From Thermovenabulum sp049723235 (GTDB taxonomy: Bacteria; Bacillota; Thermosediminibacteria; Thermosediminibacterales; Thermosediminibacteraceae): DNA of 27,680 nt. The notes under the pieces are model-generated. The model made no database searches. It had not been told where the DNA came from and saw only the letters and a list, made by a program, of their open reading frames with translations. This document shows, in pieces, positions 1 through 7,237 of this stretch; the first letter of the stretch is position 1; each line of letters opens with the position of its first letter. The position numbers were made by a program, and so were the translations under genes. The stretch is taken from NCBI RefSeq assembly GCF_049723235.1, contig NZ_JBNARB010000024.1:1-27680 (forward strand). Direction: 5' to 3'.

Positions 1-54
1 AGCATCGGCTTCCCAAGCCGAGGGTCGCGGGTTCGAATCCCGTTTTCCGCTCCA
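1..54 (+). tRNA. tRNA-Gly (anticodon CCC), 3' part
   Basis: Only the 3' part of the tRNA is in the window. The anticodon stem is 5-9 paired with 17-21 around a 7-base loop (TTCCCAA), which puts anticodon CCC at 12-14. The T arm has the GTTCGAAT core at 31-38. The 3' acceptor strand TTTCCGC is followed by discriminator T and an encoded CCA at 52-54. A T discriminator and this acceptor strand fit bacterial tRNA-Gly, reading GGG codons. The D arm and 5' acceptor strand lie outside the window. Confidence 0.93.
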
Positions 55-67
55 ATAAGGAAAATCA

Positions 68-103
68 AGGGTTCTGGTGATCGGCACCGGACCCTTTTTT
101 TTT
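68..103 (+). terminator. Intrinsic terminator after tRNA-Gly
   Basis: The arms AGGGTTC (68-74) and GGACCCT (89-95) pair with one G-T wobble. After a bulged T the stem continues GGTG/CACC, and it is followed by a run of nine T. It ends the tRNA transcript 14 bases after the CCA. Confidence 0.85.
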
Positions 104-222
104 ATGCCTTTATTAAGGATATAAAAACCTTCACAAAAAAATCAAAAAACAATGGTAAAACTTCATAGTTTCATAAAAAATAGATGATAAAGTATAGATA
201 GTAAAAAGGAGGGACATTTTCT

Positions 223-402
223 ATGATGTGTATTTTATTTTTGTTAGTCACCGCCTTTATATTATTAAACTCCAAGGGAATTTTTGAAAGATTTGACAGG
301 TCTGATAGAAATAATGCCTTAGCCCTTTTAAATGAAAAATACGCAAAGGGCGAAATATCCGATGATGAATACGAAAAAAGAAAAAAAATATTAAGCGCGT
401 AG
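223..402 (+). CDS. Small membrane-anchored SHOCT-tail protein
   Basis: A 59-residue protein starting at ATG 223 behind AAGGAGGG (207-213). A second ATG follows directly, so the start could be 223 or 226. Residues 3-16 form a short hydrophobic segment that could be a membrane anchor. The C-terminal part (about 32-58) carries the SHOCT pattern LNEKYAKGEIS-DEY-KRKKIL, a short oligomerisation domain found at protein ends. The next gene, whose RBS overlaps this stop codon, has the same tail, so the two look like tandem paralogues made from one mRNA. Function is unknown. Confidence that it is a gene is good because of the RBS, the domain and the coupling to its neighbour. Confidence 0.8.
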   Translation: MMCILFLLVTAFILLNSKGIFERFDRSDRNNALALLNEKYAKGEISDDEYEKRKKILSA

Positions 403-414
403 GAGGGATTTATT

Positions 415-693
415 ATGTGGAGAGGATGCGGGTTTTTTGGATATGGTCCCAATTTTATCGGTAGAGGCGGTTTTGACCTGTTCCCGTACTGGTATATAAT
501 GCTCGGAGTTAAGGTGGTAATGGGATTAGCGGTGATCTTTGCGGCTATTTATTTGGCGAAACTTTTATTAAACAAAACCTACACCAAAAGTATTTCCAGT
601 GCTGCACTGGAAATACTGAACGAAAGGTATGCTAAAGGGGAAATCGACGAACAGGAATACATCAGCAAAAAGAAAAAAATTCTCGGTTATTAA
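415..693 (+). CDS. SHOCT-domain membrane protein
   Basis: A 92-residue protein. ATG 415 follows TAGGAGGG (400-407), and this RBS includes the stop codon of the upstream small gene, so translation is probably coupled. The N-terminus is rich in Gly and aromatic residues (about 1-25). One transmembrane helix follows at about 29-51, and the C-terminal SHOCT domain lies at about 62-90 (LEILNERYAKGEIDEQEY). Proteins of this layout are common in Firmicutes and Archaea, and their role is not established. The repeated tail in both genes suggests the two products associate through their SHOCT helices at the membrane, which is inference. Confidence 0.82.
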   Translation: MWRGCGFFGYGPNFIGRGGFDLFPYWYIMLGVKVVMGLAVIFAAIYLAKLLLNKTYTKSISSAALEILNERYAKGEIDEQEYISKKKKILGY

Positions 694-713
694 TTGAAAA
701 GGTAAGTTTTGAC

Positions 714-751
714 AGGGTGGACATTTATAAGTTGTCCACCCTTTATTTTTT
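714..751 (+). terminator. Intrinsic terminator of the SHOCT pair
   Basis: A perfect 10-bp stem (714-723 with 733-742) and a 9-base loop, followed by TTTATTTTTT. It separates the SHOCT genes from the B12/PLP gene set. Confidence 0.88.
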
Positions 752-778
752 GGCGATATAAATTTGGCGATATAAATT
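751..778 (+). repeat. Tandem 14-bp direct repeat
   Basis: TGGCGATATAAATT occurs twice head to tail, at 751-764 and 765-778, without mismatch, directly after the terminator T-run. A related string, TGGCGAATATAAATT, occurs at 9465-9479 just before the walR RBS. No function is evident. Confidence 0.8.
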
Positions 779-862
779 CAAAACTAATATAAAAAAATAT
801 TTCGGGAAAATTAATTTATTAGCAGGAATTTGCGATTTTTTAGAGAATAACTTATTAGTAAA

Positions 863-881
863 TATACTCATCAGTGATGAG
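863..881 (+). promoter_or_regulatory. Putative -10 box overlapping a perfect dyad
   Basis: TATACT at 863-868 is a good -10 match, but the base 17-bp upstream offers only TTAGAG as a -35, which is poor. Over its end lies the perfect dyad CTCATC-AGT-GATGAG (867-881), whose last base is the first G of the SD GGAGG (881-885). It could be an operator at the transcription start. If transcription starts further up, it could instead be a small hairpin touching the ribosome binding site. Both readings are inference. Confidence 0.35.
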
Positions 882-891
882 GAGGTAAAAA

Positions 892-1314
892 ATGAAAGAC
901 CCTTATAAAGCGGGAATGTTCAAAAACAATCCCTATGCAAAAAAAAAGCCCGTTAAGGGTATCATAAAAGTAGTATTGGATGGAATTTACGATGAGAGGG
1001 GGTTAAATTTAATAGTTCAACCCTCCAGGTGTTTGTTAAAAAACGAAATTCACGAACTTATTCTAACTACCGAAGAGGTAAAACCCGGGGACGGAGTAAA
1101 TAAAATCGCTTACTTGGGTTTTTTTGAGGTAACAGAAGGATCGGTGGCAGTATACGGAGATCCGGTCAAGATCGGTGGAAAACAGGTGGGCGTTATTGCC
1201 GGATACGATGAAACCCATTTTCCCAACCACTACAACATTGTGGTGAAGGGAACGGAGCTTTTATCGGGAAAGGATAGACTTTTGGAGCTGGATATGGAAG
1301 TGGAGATTGGATAA
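892..1314 (+). CDS. Unrecognised small beta-rich protein, first gene of a B12/PLP cluster
   Basis: A 140-residue protein starting at ATG 892 behind GAGGAGG (879-885). I do not recognise a characterised family. No signal peptide or transmembrane segment is visible, so it should be cytosolic. Apart from a basic N-terminus (about 1-22), the sequence looks like alternating beta strands with turns, for example EEVKPGDGVNKIAYLGFF (about 62-79) and GDPVKIGGKQVGVIAGYDE (about 94-112). The pattern GD-V-I-GK-VG-I-GYD-H faintly recalls the OrtA subunit of 2-amino-4-ketopentanoate thiolase, but this is an impression only. It is 44 bases upstream of a PLP enzyme and in one unit with a cobalamin mutase, so it is probably a subunit, substrate-channel or auxiliary protein of that system. 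Confidence 0.8.
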   Translation: MKDPYKAGMFKNNPYAKKKPVKGIIKVVLDGIYDERGLNLIVQPSRCLLKNEIHELILTTEEVKPGDGVNKIAYLGFFEVTEGSVAVYGDPVKIGGKQVGVIAGYDETHFPNHYNIVVKGTELLSGKDRLLELDMEVEIG

Positions 1315-1358
1315 TAAATTTTTTGACATAAAAAATTAAATTAAAAGGAGGACTCAGT

Positions 1359-2825
1359 ATGCCAAAGTTTAAGAAAAAGTTTGAAATGTACCGTCACCTT
1401 CAAATGAATATTCCCAATATCTACGCAGAGGCGAGAAAAGCAGCCGATGAAATAGGTATCCCAGCGGAACTTCGCGGGAAATTCGGTCTTACAGGTGCTA
1501 TTTCCGGATGTCCCTCTCCTTTAACCAAAAAGGTCAGGGAAGCTCTGGATAGGGGAAGCACCGAGGTTATACCCTTAGCCAAACTTGTAGATGAAATAAG
1601 GTCTATAGTAAAGGATGTATACGGAGATGAATACGATGCAGCTCCGATTAACACCTGTGAAGCAGGGCTCTGGGTTACCTTTGACACCCTTTTCACACCC
1701 CCCATGCAGGGAAGAGGGGATAACTATTTAACCAGGTACATCATACCCTATGAAAAGCACCTGCATCATCACGGAGGTTATGGAAGGCCCTTCCCGCCAA
1801 AATTTAAAGATATTCTCGCCGATAGGGGCTGCACCGCTGGAGAGCTTGGATTTTACGGCAAAAGGCAGAATAACCTGAGTGAATACATCGTTCCCTTAGT
1901 AGGAGCCGACTATTCCGTTCACGGAATTAAGTACCATCCGGTAATACTCCTTACAAAAGTAGATCCCGAAGCCTCCGCTAAGAAGATTAAGGTAGTAGCG
2001 GAAAGACATTGCACCATGCTTTCGGGTATTACATCCTTAGGATACGATACTCCGGGATACGGCTACGGTGTAAAAGACTCGGATGGCACTCCAGTGCTCC
2101 AGAAGAGACTGGCAGAAATAGCTCATGAATACGATGTACCTTATGTAATTGATAATGCCTGGGGCGTGCCTTTTATCGGTCACGATATAAGAAAGAGCGG
2201 TGCGGATGTGGTAATTTACAGCATGGACAAAGCCAGCGAATCCACCACTGCAGGTTTAATAATTGGTAAAGAGGATGTAATGGTGCAGATAAGAAGGGCC
2301 TTAGGATATCACGGCGATAGGTACGGTACGACAGCCTCTTACGGAAAAGCGGCATACGTTACCAACGACCCGGGCAAGGAAGCACTGCTCGGCGTGATAG
2401 AAGCGTTAAAAGAATTGAGGGACAATCCTGAAGCCCTTACCAAACCCGTCGATGACCTTTACGAAGTCGTTGTAGAAGAATTCGAACAAATTCATCCCAA
2501 GATAAAGAAAGGGCTTATTATTACCAAATCCTATAACAGCAGGGCGGTAGAAGTAAACTACGAGAACACATGGACCAAGGATGAACTGGGACTCCCCATA
2601 TTCTCAATAGAGGATATGTACGCCGGTTCCAATATATTCCAGAGCGGTGTGTCTCAGATGGGCGTAATACCCACCGTCGCCTATGATGCCAACATCTTCA
2701 TTTCTCCCGGACTTGGAACGACGGATGAAGACGGACAGCTCATTAAGGACAATGCCAGGTATGCGGTCAGGGCTCTGGTAAAACTTATGGAGATAGTTGC
2801 AAAATACAGCGGTTATCTCGACTAA
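1359..2825 (+). CDS. Fold-type I PLP-dependent enzyme partnered with a B12 mutase
   Basis: A 488-residue cytosolic protein starting at ATG 1359 behind AAAAGGAGG. The strongest signals are VIDNAWG (263-269), where Asp265 sits like the residue that binds the pyridine nitrogen, and YSMDKASESTTAG (287-299), where Lys291 is the expected Schiff-base lysine followed by a Ser/Thr/Gly run. These mark an aspartate-aminotransferase-fold (fold type I) enzyme. It does not match standard aminotransferases, decarboxylases, cystathionine lyases or SelA closely enough for me to name the reaction. Unusual features are a His-rich stretch HLHHHGGYG (134-142) and a Cys pair at 51 and 100. The gene lies 15 bases before the cobalamin mutase and 44 bases after a small unknown protein. 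It may supply or use an aminated substrate of the mutase, which is inference. Confidence 0.85.
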   Translation: MPKFKKKFEMYRHLQMNIPNIYAEARKAADEIGIPAELRGKFGLTGAISGCPSPLTKKVREALDRGSTEVIPLAKLVDEIRSIVKDVYGDEYDAAPINTCEAGLWVTFDTLFTPPMQGRGDNYLTRYIIPYEKHLHHHGGYGRPFPPKFKDILADRGCTAGELGFYGKRQNNLSEYIVPLVGADYSVHGIKYHPVILLTKVDPEASAKKIKVVAERHCTMLSGITSLGYDTPGYGYGVKDSDGTPVLQKRLAEIAHEYDVPYVIDNAWGVPFIGHDIRKSGADVVIYSMDKASESTTAGLIIGKEDVMVQIRRALGYHGDRYGTTASYGKAAYVTNDPGKEALLGVIEALKELRDNPEALTKPVDDLYEVVVEEFEQIHPKIKKGLIITKSYNSRAVEVNYENTWTKDELGLPIFSIEDMYAGSNIFQSGVSQMGVIPTVAYDANIFISPGLGTTDEDGQLIKDNARYAVRALVKLMEIVAKYSGYLD

Positions 2826-2840
2826 GAAGGAGTTTATATT

Positions 2841-4655
2841 ATGGCTGGAGTAAAAAGGAAAATCCTTCTTGCTCCGCTTGACCCGGTCCACGATATCGGC
2901 CTTAAAGTAATTAAGAGGGGGCTGGAGAAGGCAGGTCACGAAACCATTCTCCTCCCCCCTGACCTTACTCATGAGGAAGTAATAAAGGCTATAATAGAAA
3001 ACGATGTGGATGTGGTTCTGATAAGCAGAACCCTGGGTTACGGAGTTGCCGAACTGCTCGCCCGATTTATCGACTTGGCCGAGGCAGCAGGCATCAGGGA
3101 AAAAGTAAAAATCGGTATCGGAGGAATGGCGATAAAACCTGAACTGGCTGCAGAACTGGGTTTTGATGCCGGATTTGGTCCCGGCACCACCGTGGAAGAA
3201 GCGATTGCTTTTGTAGAGGGAAGAGAATACGTGCCCGTAAATTACACCCAGGAGAAGCAAAAGGTGGATATCACCGAAGGTTACACCTATGCTTTTAAAA
3301 ACAAAAACATAGAAAGCCTGCTTTTAAAGATTACCGATGGGATCTTAGATTACGTAAAGGGCCTTTCTACTCCCGGTATTAAAAGGGCACAGATCCGGGA
3401 GAAAATCCTTGATGAAAAGGATGAAAAAACAAAGGATATTCTTCGCAGGGAATACGCTTCTTACTGTGATGAAATGATAAAAGCCTTTTACGAAAAAGGC
3501 ACTTTAAAGAACAAAACCCGCTTTTTAACGGAGAAAGAAATAGCCTCCTTAAAGGATTACGTAGAAAGAACCAATGAAAATCTCCAAATTACCAGGCTGC
3601 AGCATATAAAGGAGAACCCGGTGGTTTTTGCCCAGTACGGCACCGGCTGCCCCTTTATGGATATTGCCCACATAAAGGTGTGTGAGGCATGGGGGGCGGA
3701 TGGAGTTGTACACTTTGACCCTTCCTGGGGAGCGAGAACCGAAGGGTTTTACGAGGGATACATTACTCATGAGGAAGATGGTTCGGTAATTACTTACGAG
3801 AATTTGAAAAGAATTAAAGATTCGCTTTTACCATCCACTCTCTGGCAGGTAAGGGCTCACAGGGGTTTGAACACTCCGGAAACCGTACTTTTGGCGGGCA
3901 AGCTCGGCGCCGACCTTACCAAAATAAACATTGCCTACGGGTCGCTGGGAGGCGGTACCGATCCCGAAAGGCTAACGGTAGATGCGGTAGAGGCGATAAA
4001 ATACGCTGCAAGATTTAACATGCCCTTTGATGTGGTGACCAATGAAGAGCTCTGCGGAGTGCCTGCCTTCAAAGCCTTTGCTGGTATGCTCATAACGGTA
4101 ATGCTGGGCATAAGACTCGGGGCAAAGCCAATCCTTCAACCGCTCTTTTGCTATTCTCCCGAAGTTATGATTAACGGCAGAATGGAAAATAACTACGTGG
4201 ATTTCAATGCAGCAAAAATTATTGCTTTGAGGAATATAATCGATGCACCCATATGGTGCGGTGCACCCATAGGTTTTCTCACTCAGACCGAAGACAGGGT
4301 GCAGTCTTCTTTGAGCACAGCCCTTCACGCATCCTTGGCCTCTTCCCTGGGAGTTGATGCCATTACCATTGCTTCTGCCGACGAAGCTTATTCGGGAGGA
4401 CCAATTTCCGCAGCATCGAGAGTTGATACCCTCCGAGCTGTCCAGGCTTCCTTCAGGTTTTTTGGAAACTGCAGTATAACACCTTCGGAGAATGCTGAAA
4501 AATGGGCCCAGGAGTTAATTGAAGGTATAGAAAGGGTACTTTACCGGGTTTCCACGTCGGAAAGCTTTGTTAAAGCTTTATACGACGGAATCCTGGGAAG
4601 CAGAGAAGATGGCGCCTATCCCGGCAGGGCCGGTCAAAATTCAACCTTTCGGTAA
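2841..4655 (+). CDS. Adenosylcobalamin-dependent mutase, N-terminal B12 domain fused to a TIM-barrel-like domain
   Basis: A 604-residue cytosolic protein starting at ATG 2841 behind AAGGAG. Residues 5-128 form a cobalamin-binding Rossmann domain. DPVHDIG (14-20) carries the lower-ligand His17 and Gly20 of the DxHxxG signature, but the usual Asp two before His is Pro15, with Asp14 one place further up. Ser62 and GIGG (92-95) complete the fold, and GFDAGFGPGT (107-116) resembles the end of this domain in lysine 5,6- and ornithine 4,5-aminomutases. After a helical linker (about 130-255), residues 258-550 look like the alpha/beta barrel of the MutE/KamD/OraE class, opening with VVFAQYGTGCP. In OraE the B12 domain is C-terminal and carries the PLP lysine. 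Here it is N-terminal, and I see no lysine at the expected offset. A separate PLP enzyme is encoded next door. The substrate is unknown. Confidence 0.85.
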   Translation: MAGVKRKILLAPLDPVHDIGLKVIKRGLEKAGHETILLPPDLTHEEVIKAIIENDVDVVLISRTLGYGVAELLARFIDLAEAAGIREKVKIGIGGMAIKPELAAELGFDAGFGPGTTVEEAIAFVEGREYVPVNYTQEKQKVDITEGYTYAFKNKNIESLLLKITDGILDYVKGLSTPGIKRAQIREKILDEKDEKTKDILRREYASYCDEMIKAFYEKGTLKNKTRFLTEKEIASLKDYVERTNENLQITRLQHIKENPVVFAQYGTGCPFMDIAHIKVCEAWGADGVVHFDPSWGARTEGFYEGYITHEEDGSVITYENLKRIKDSLLPSTLWQVRAHRGLNTPETVLLAGKLGADLTKINIAYGSLGGGTDPERLTVDAVEAIKYAARFNMPFDVVTNEELCGVPAFKAFAGMLITVMLGIRLGAKPILQPLFCYSPEVMINGRMENNYVDFNAAKIIALRNIIDAPIWCGAPIGFLTQTEDRVQSSLSTALHASLASSLGVDAITIASADEAYSGGPISAASRVDTLRAVQASFRFFGNCSITPSENAEKWAQELIEGIERVLYRVSTSESFVKALYDGILGSREDGAYPGRAGQNSTFR

Positions 4656-4674
4656 AATCACCGAAAGGTTTTTT
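4643..4674 (+). terminator. Intrinsic terminator of the B12/PLP cluster
   Basis: A perfect 11-bp inverted repeat (4643-4653 with 4660-4670) and a 6-base loop, followed by T6. The mutase stop codon (4653-4655) lies inside the hairpin. With the terminator at 714-751 it makes the three genes a closed unit. Confidence 0.9.
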
Positions 4675-4759
4675 ATTATTTTAAGGTTTTTAAAAGGAAT
4701 AAAGAAATTAAGGGGGAATATAATTAAGTAATATAAAATTTAAAATAGGAGAGGTTTTG

Positions 4760-6250
4760 ATGAAAAAAAGACAACTGTTTTTTGTATCGCTGATCGTAAT
4801 TATACTTTTTGCGCTTAGCTGCTATTTCTTTTTTTCATCAAGGCAGCCCGGCCGGGAGGCTCTACCCTCCGTTAACGATATACCAAGATACGAAATAGAA
4901 GGGGAATTTTTTCCGGAAACGGGGGTTTTTTCCGGGAAGGAAATGGTATATTATAAAAATAACGAAGGGGAGCCTTTAAAGGAGCTTTTATTTCATATTT
5001 ACCCCAATGCCTTTAACAAAGAGGAGACGGCTCCTTTTACCGCTGAAGAATTTGAACTGGCCTATCCCGAGGGGTTTTCCTGGGGAGGAATTGCGATTAG
5101 CAGGGTTTTATTGGACGGAATGCCCGCTGTTTTTAAAACCGATGGAACCATCCTTGCGGTGAATTTGAACGGAGAATTAAATCCCGACCGGGAAGTAAAG
5201 GTATACATAGAGTTTAAAATAAAACTTCCAAAGAGTCCCGGACGTTTTGGATATTTCAAGGATACATACAATTTCGGCAACTGGTACCCTATCCTTTGCG
5301 TTTACGATAAAGAGGGCTGGCGCAAAGACCCTTATTATAAAATAGGTGATCCCTTTTACAGCGACATAGCCTATTATAATTTCACCCTTTACGCACCCGC
5401 GGAGTATATTCTGGCAACAACGGGAGAAATAGTGGAGCAAAAGGAGGAAAAAGGCAAAAAGAAATGGGTGGTTAAAACCGGTCCCGTAAGAGACTTTGCC
5501 TTTGTAATGAGCAAAGAATTTAAAATTAAGGAGACATATGCGGGAAAAACCAGGGTAATATCTTATTATTTTAAAGGAGATGAAGAAAATGGTAAGAAAG
5601 CCTTAGAGGCCGCCAGAAAGGCAATAAACTATTTCAGCGAAGCTTTTGGCCCATATATATACAGTACCTATTCCGTTGTGGCTGCGGATTTTTACATGGG
5701 TGGTATGGAATACCCAAATCTGGTTCTTATAGATAGAAACCTTTATAAAGATGGACTCATGCTGGAATACGTAATAGCCCATGAAACGGCCCACCAGTGG
5801 TGGTACGGAATGGTAGGGAACGATGAAGTAAAGGAACCCTGGTTGGATGAGGCTGTTACGGAATACTCCACAATACTTTATTTTGAAAAGCACTACGGGA
5901 AAAGACAGGGTTCGGAAATTTACGAGAACTTTATCCTGAACCCCTATAAATTTTACCAGATGGCCAAAAATACCGGCCCAATTATGCGACCCCTGAGCGA
6001 GTTTACCGACTGGAGAGAATATGATGCGGCAGTATATAAAAAAGGGGCGATTATGCTTAAAGAGCTGGAAAAAAGAATAAGCAAACCCAAAATGATAAAA
6101 GCCCTGAATGTTTATTATCACCGAAATCTTTTGAGGAATTCAACGGTCGAGGAATTTATCAGGGCAATAAACGATACTACAGGTACGGATTTCAGGGAAT
6201 TGATTTTTAAAATGCTGAGAGAAGAGAAGGAATTAAATCTTGCTGCATAA
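4760..6250 (+). CDS. Membrane-anchored M1-family zinc aminopeptidase
   Basis: A 496-residue protein. ATG 4760 is chosen because AGGAGAGG ends 5 bases before it; the TTG three bases earlier is too close to the SD. Residues 6-25 are a hydrophobic N-terminal anchor, with a Cys at 20 but no strict lipobox. The body should lie outside the membrane. The zinc site is complete: HETAH (341-345), and WLDEAVTEY places the third ligand Glu364 exactly 18 residues after His345. GGMEYP (314-319) corresponds to the GxMEN exopeptidase motif of gluzincins. The Tyr in REYDAAVYKKG is a candidate transition-state residue. At about 500 residues it has the N-terminal saddle and catalytic domains but not the long C-terminal helical domain of PepN. 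It likely trims peptides outside the cell. Confidence 0.9.
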   Translation: MKKRQLFFVSLIVIILFALSCYFFFSSRQPGREALPSVNDIPRYEIEGEFFPETGVFSGKEMVYYKNNEGEPLKELLFHIYPNAFNKEETAPFTAEEFELAYPEGFSWGGIAISRVLLDGMPAVFKTDGTILAVNLNGELNPDREVKVYIEFKIKLPKSPGRFGYFKDTYNFGNWYPILCVYDKEGWRKDPYYKIGDPFYSDIAYYNFTLYAPAEYILATTGEIVEQKEEKGKKKWVVKTGPVRDFAFVMSKEFKIKETYAGKTRVISYYFKGDEENGKKALEAARKAINYFSEAFGPYIYSTYSVVAADFYMGGMEYPNLVLIDRNLYKDGLMLEYVIAHETAHQWWYGMVGNDEVKEPWLDEAVTEYSTILYFEKHYGKRQGSEIYENFILNPYKFYQMAKNTGPIMRPLSEFTDWREYDAAVYKKGAIMLKELEKRISKPKMIKALNVYYHRNLLRNSTVEEFIRAINDTTGTDFRELIFKMLREEKELNLAA

Positions 6251-6272
6251 CTTTTTAAAAGGGGGTAATTTT

Positions 6273-7133
6273 TTGAAAGCAAAAAGCAATAAAGGACTTT
6301 TTCTTGCAATTCTGGGGACGGTGTTTTTTAGCACAAGCCCCGTTCTGACCAGGATGGTACACGGAATACCTTCCCAGGAAATAGCTTTTTTCAGGATGCT
6401 CTTGGGGTCCCTCTTCATATTTACCGCTTCCAGGATTTCCGGGGTAAATCTCATGCTTCAGGGAAGGGATATTGTAAAGTTTGGATTTTACGGCATCATT
6501 ACCGCCCTGCATTTTCTTTTCTACATAGAGTCGGTAATGTTCACGACCATTGCCCACTCCTTGAGCCTTGTTTATACTGCACCCATAATGATTACCCTCC
6601 TTTCGGGAATTATTTTAAAGGAAAAGATCCCGAGAAAAAAATACTTGGGTATATTGGTGGTTATCTTAGGAGTGGTTATTCTTGCGGGCTTTGAACCGGT
6701 GCTGACGAAAAAGATGATCCTGGGGGACGTTTTTGCCCTTTTATCCGCCTTTTGTTTAGCTCTTTATTCCTTAGCGGGAAGAAGGGAGAGGGATGCCTAT
6801 CCCCTTTTAAAATACGTTTTCTGGGTCTACTTTTTATCAGCACTGTTTTTATTTTTACTTTCCCTCAGAAATTTTGTAATGCCCTCCGGGTTGAGCCAGT
6901 GGATTCCTTTGATACTTCTGGGGCTGTTACCAACTACGTTGGGACATACTTTATATAACGCGGGACTCAGGTATATCCATCCCACTTACGCAAACCTCAT
7001 CTCCACTCAGGAAGTAACGGGAGGGATAATCCTCGGCATATTATTATTAGGGGAGGTACCTTCTCTTAATTCAATAATAGGGGTACTTGTGATGTTTGCA
7101 GGGCTTTACTGGGTTCTTTCCGATGTTGGATAA
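6273..7133 (+). CDS. EamA/DMT-family transporter (10 TM)
   Basis: A 286-residue membrane protein with two EamA repeats (about 8-140 and 150-284), each opening with a helix such as GLFLAILGTVFFSTSPVLTR or GDVFALLSAFCLALYSLAG. TTG 6273 is preferred because AAAAGGGGG (6257-6265) sits 7 bases upstream. An in-frame ATG at 6240 would overlap the peptidase gene and has no SD. The family exports or imports small metabolites such as amino acids, nucleosides or drugs, and the substrate cannot be read from sequence. It follows the peptidase gene by 22 bases, so it may move amino acids released by it, which is inference from position only. Confidence 0.87.
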   Translation: MKAKSNKGLFLAILGTVFFSTSPVLTRMVHGIPSQEIAFFRMLLGSLFIFTASRISGVNLMLQGRDIVKFGFYGIITALHFLFYIESVMFTTIAHSLSLVYTAPIMITLLSGIILKEKIPRKKYLGILVVILGVVILAGFEPVLTKKMILGDVFALLSAFCLALYSLAGRRERDAYPLLKYVFWVYFLSALFLFLLSLRNFVMPSGLSQWIPLILLGLLPTTLGHTLYNAGLRYIHPTYANLISTQEVTGGIILGILLLGEVPSLNSIIGVLVMFAGLYWVLSDVG

Positions 7134-7142
7134 AAAAAGAAT

Positions 7143-7171
7143 TTGATTTAGAAGGAAAAATATGATATATG
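7143..7171 (+). promoter_or_regulatory. Weak sigma-A promoter candidate before the M23 hydrolase
   Basis: TTGATT (7143-7148), a 17-base spacer and TATATG (7166-7171). It is the best pair in this spacer. If real, transcription would start near 7178, just before the WalR-like repeats at 7185-7212. Confidence 0.3.
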
Positions 7172-7184
7172 TAGAATTATAAAT

Positions 7185-7212
7185 ATTACAAAAGGATTAC
7201 ATTTTTGTTACA
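7185..7212 (-). promoter_or_regulatory. Triple WalR-like direct repeat
   Basis: ATTACA (7185-7190), ATTACA (7196-7201) and GTTACA (7207-7212) are spaced exactly 11 bases start to start. On the minus strand they read TGTAAC-N5-TGTAAT-N5-TGTAAT, so all three fit the known WalR (YycF) half-site TGTWAH with N5 spacing. The site precedes a LysM/M23 cell-wall hydrolase, the typical WalR target class, and the walRK genes lie 2 kb downstream. If the weak promoter at 7143-7171 is right, binding would block rather than activate. Confidence 0.65.
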
Positions 7213-7237
7213 AATTGTGTAAGAAAGGAGTGGGGGG

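Noticed and set aside
820..840. Sigma-54 promoter (GG-N10-GC) before the B12/PLP unit
   Set aside because: TAGCAGGAATTTGC resembles it, but the spacing is one base short and the first G is missing.
779..891. Cobalamin riboswitch before the B12/PLP unit
   Set aside because: The spacer is only about 113 bases and shows no B12-box-like element; a cobalamin riboswitch usually needs about 200 bases.
2604..3260. 218-residue open frame on the minus strand across the PLP/B12 gene junction
   Set aside because: It lies opposite two well-supported genes, has no SD and no domain pattern; long opposite frames are common in this codon usage.
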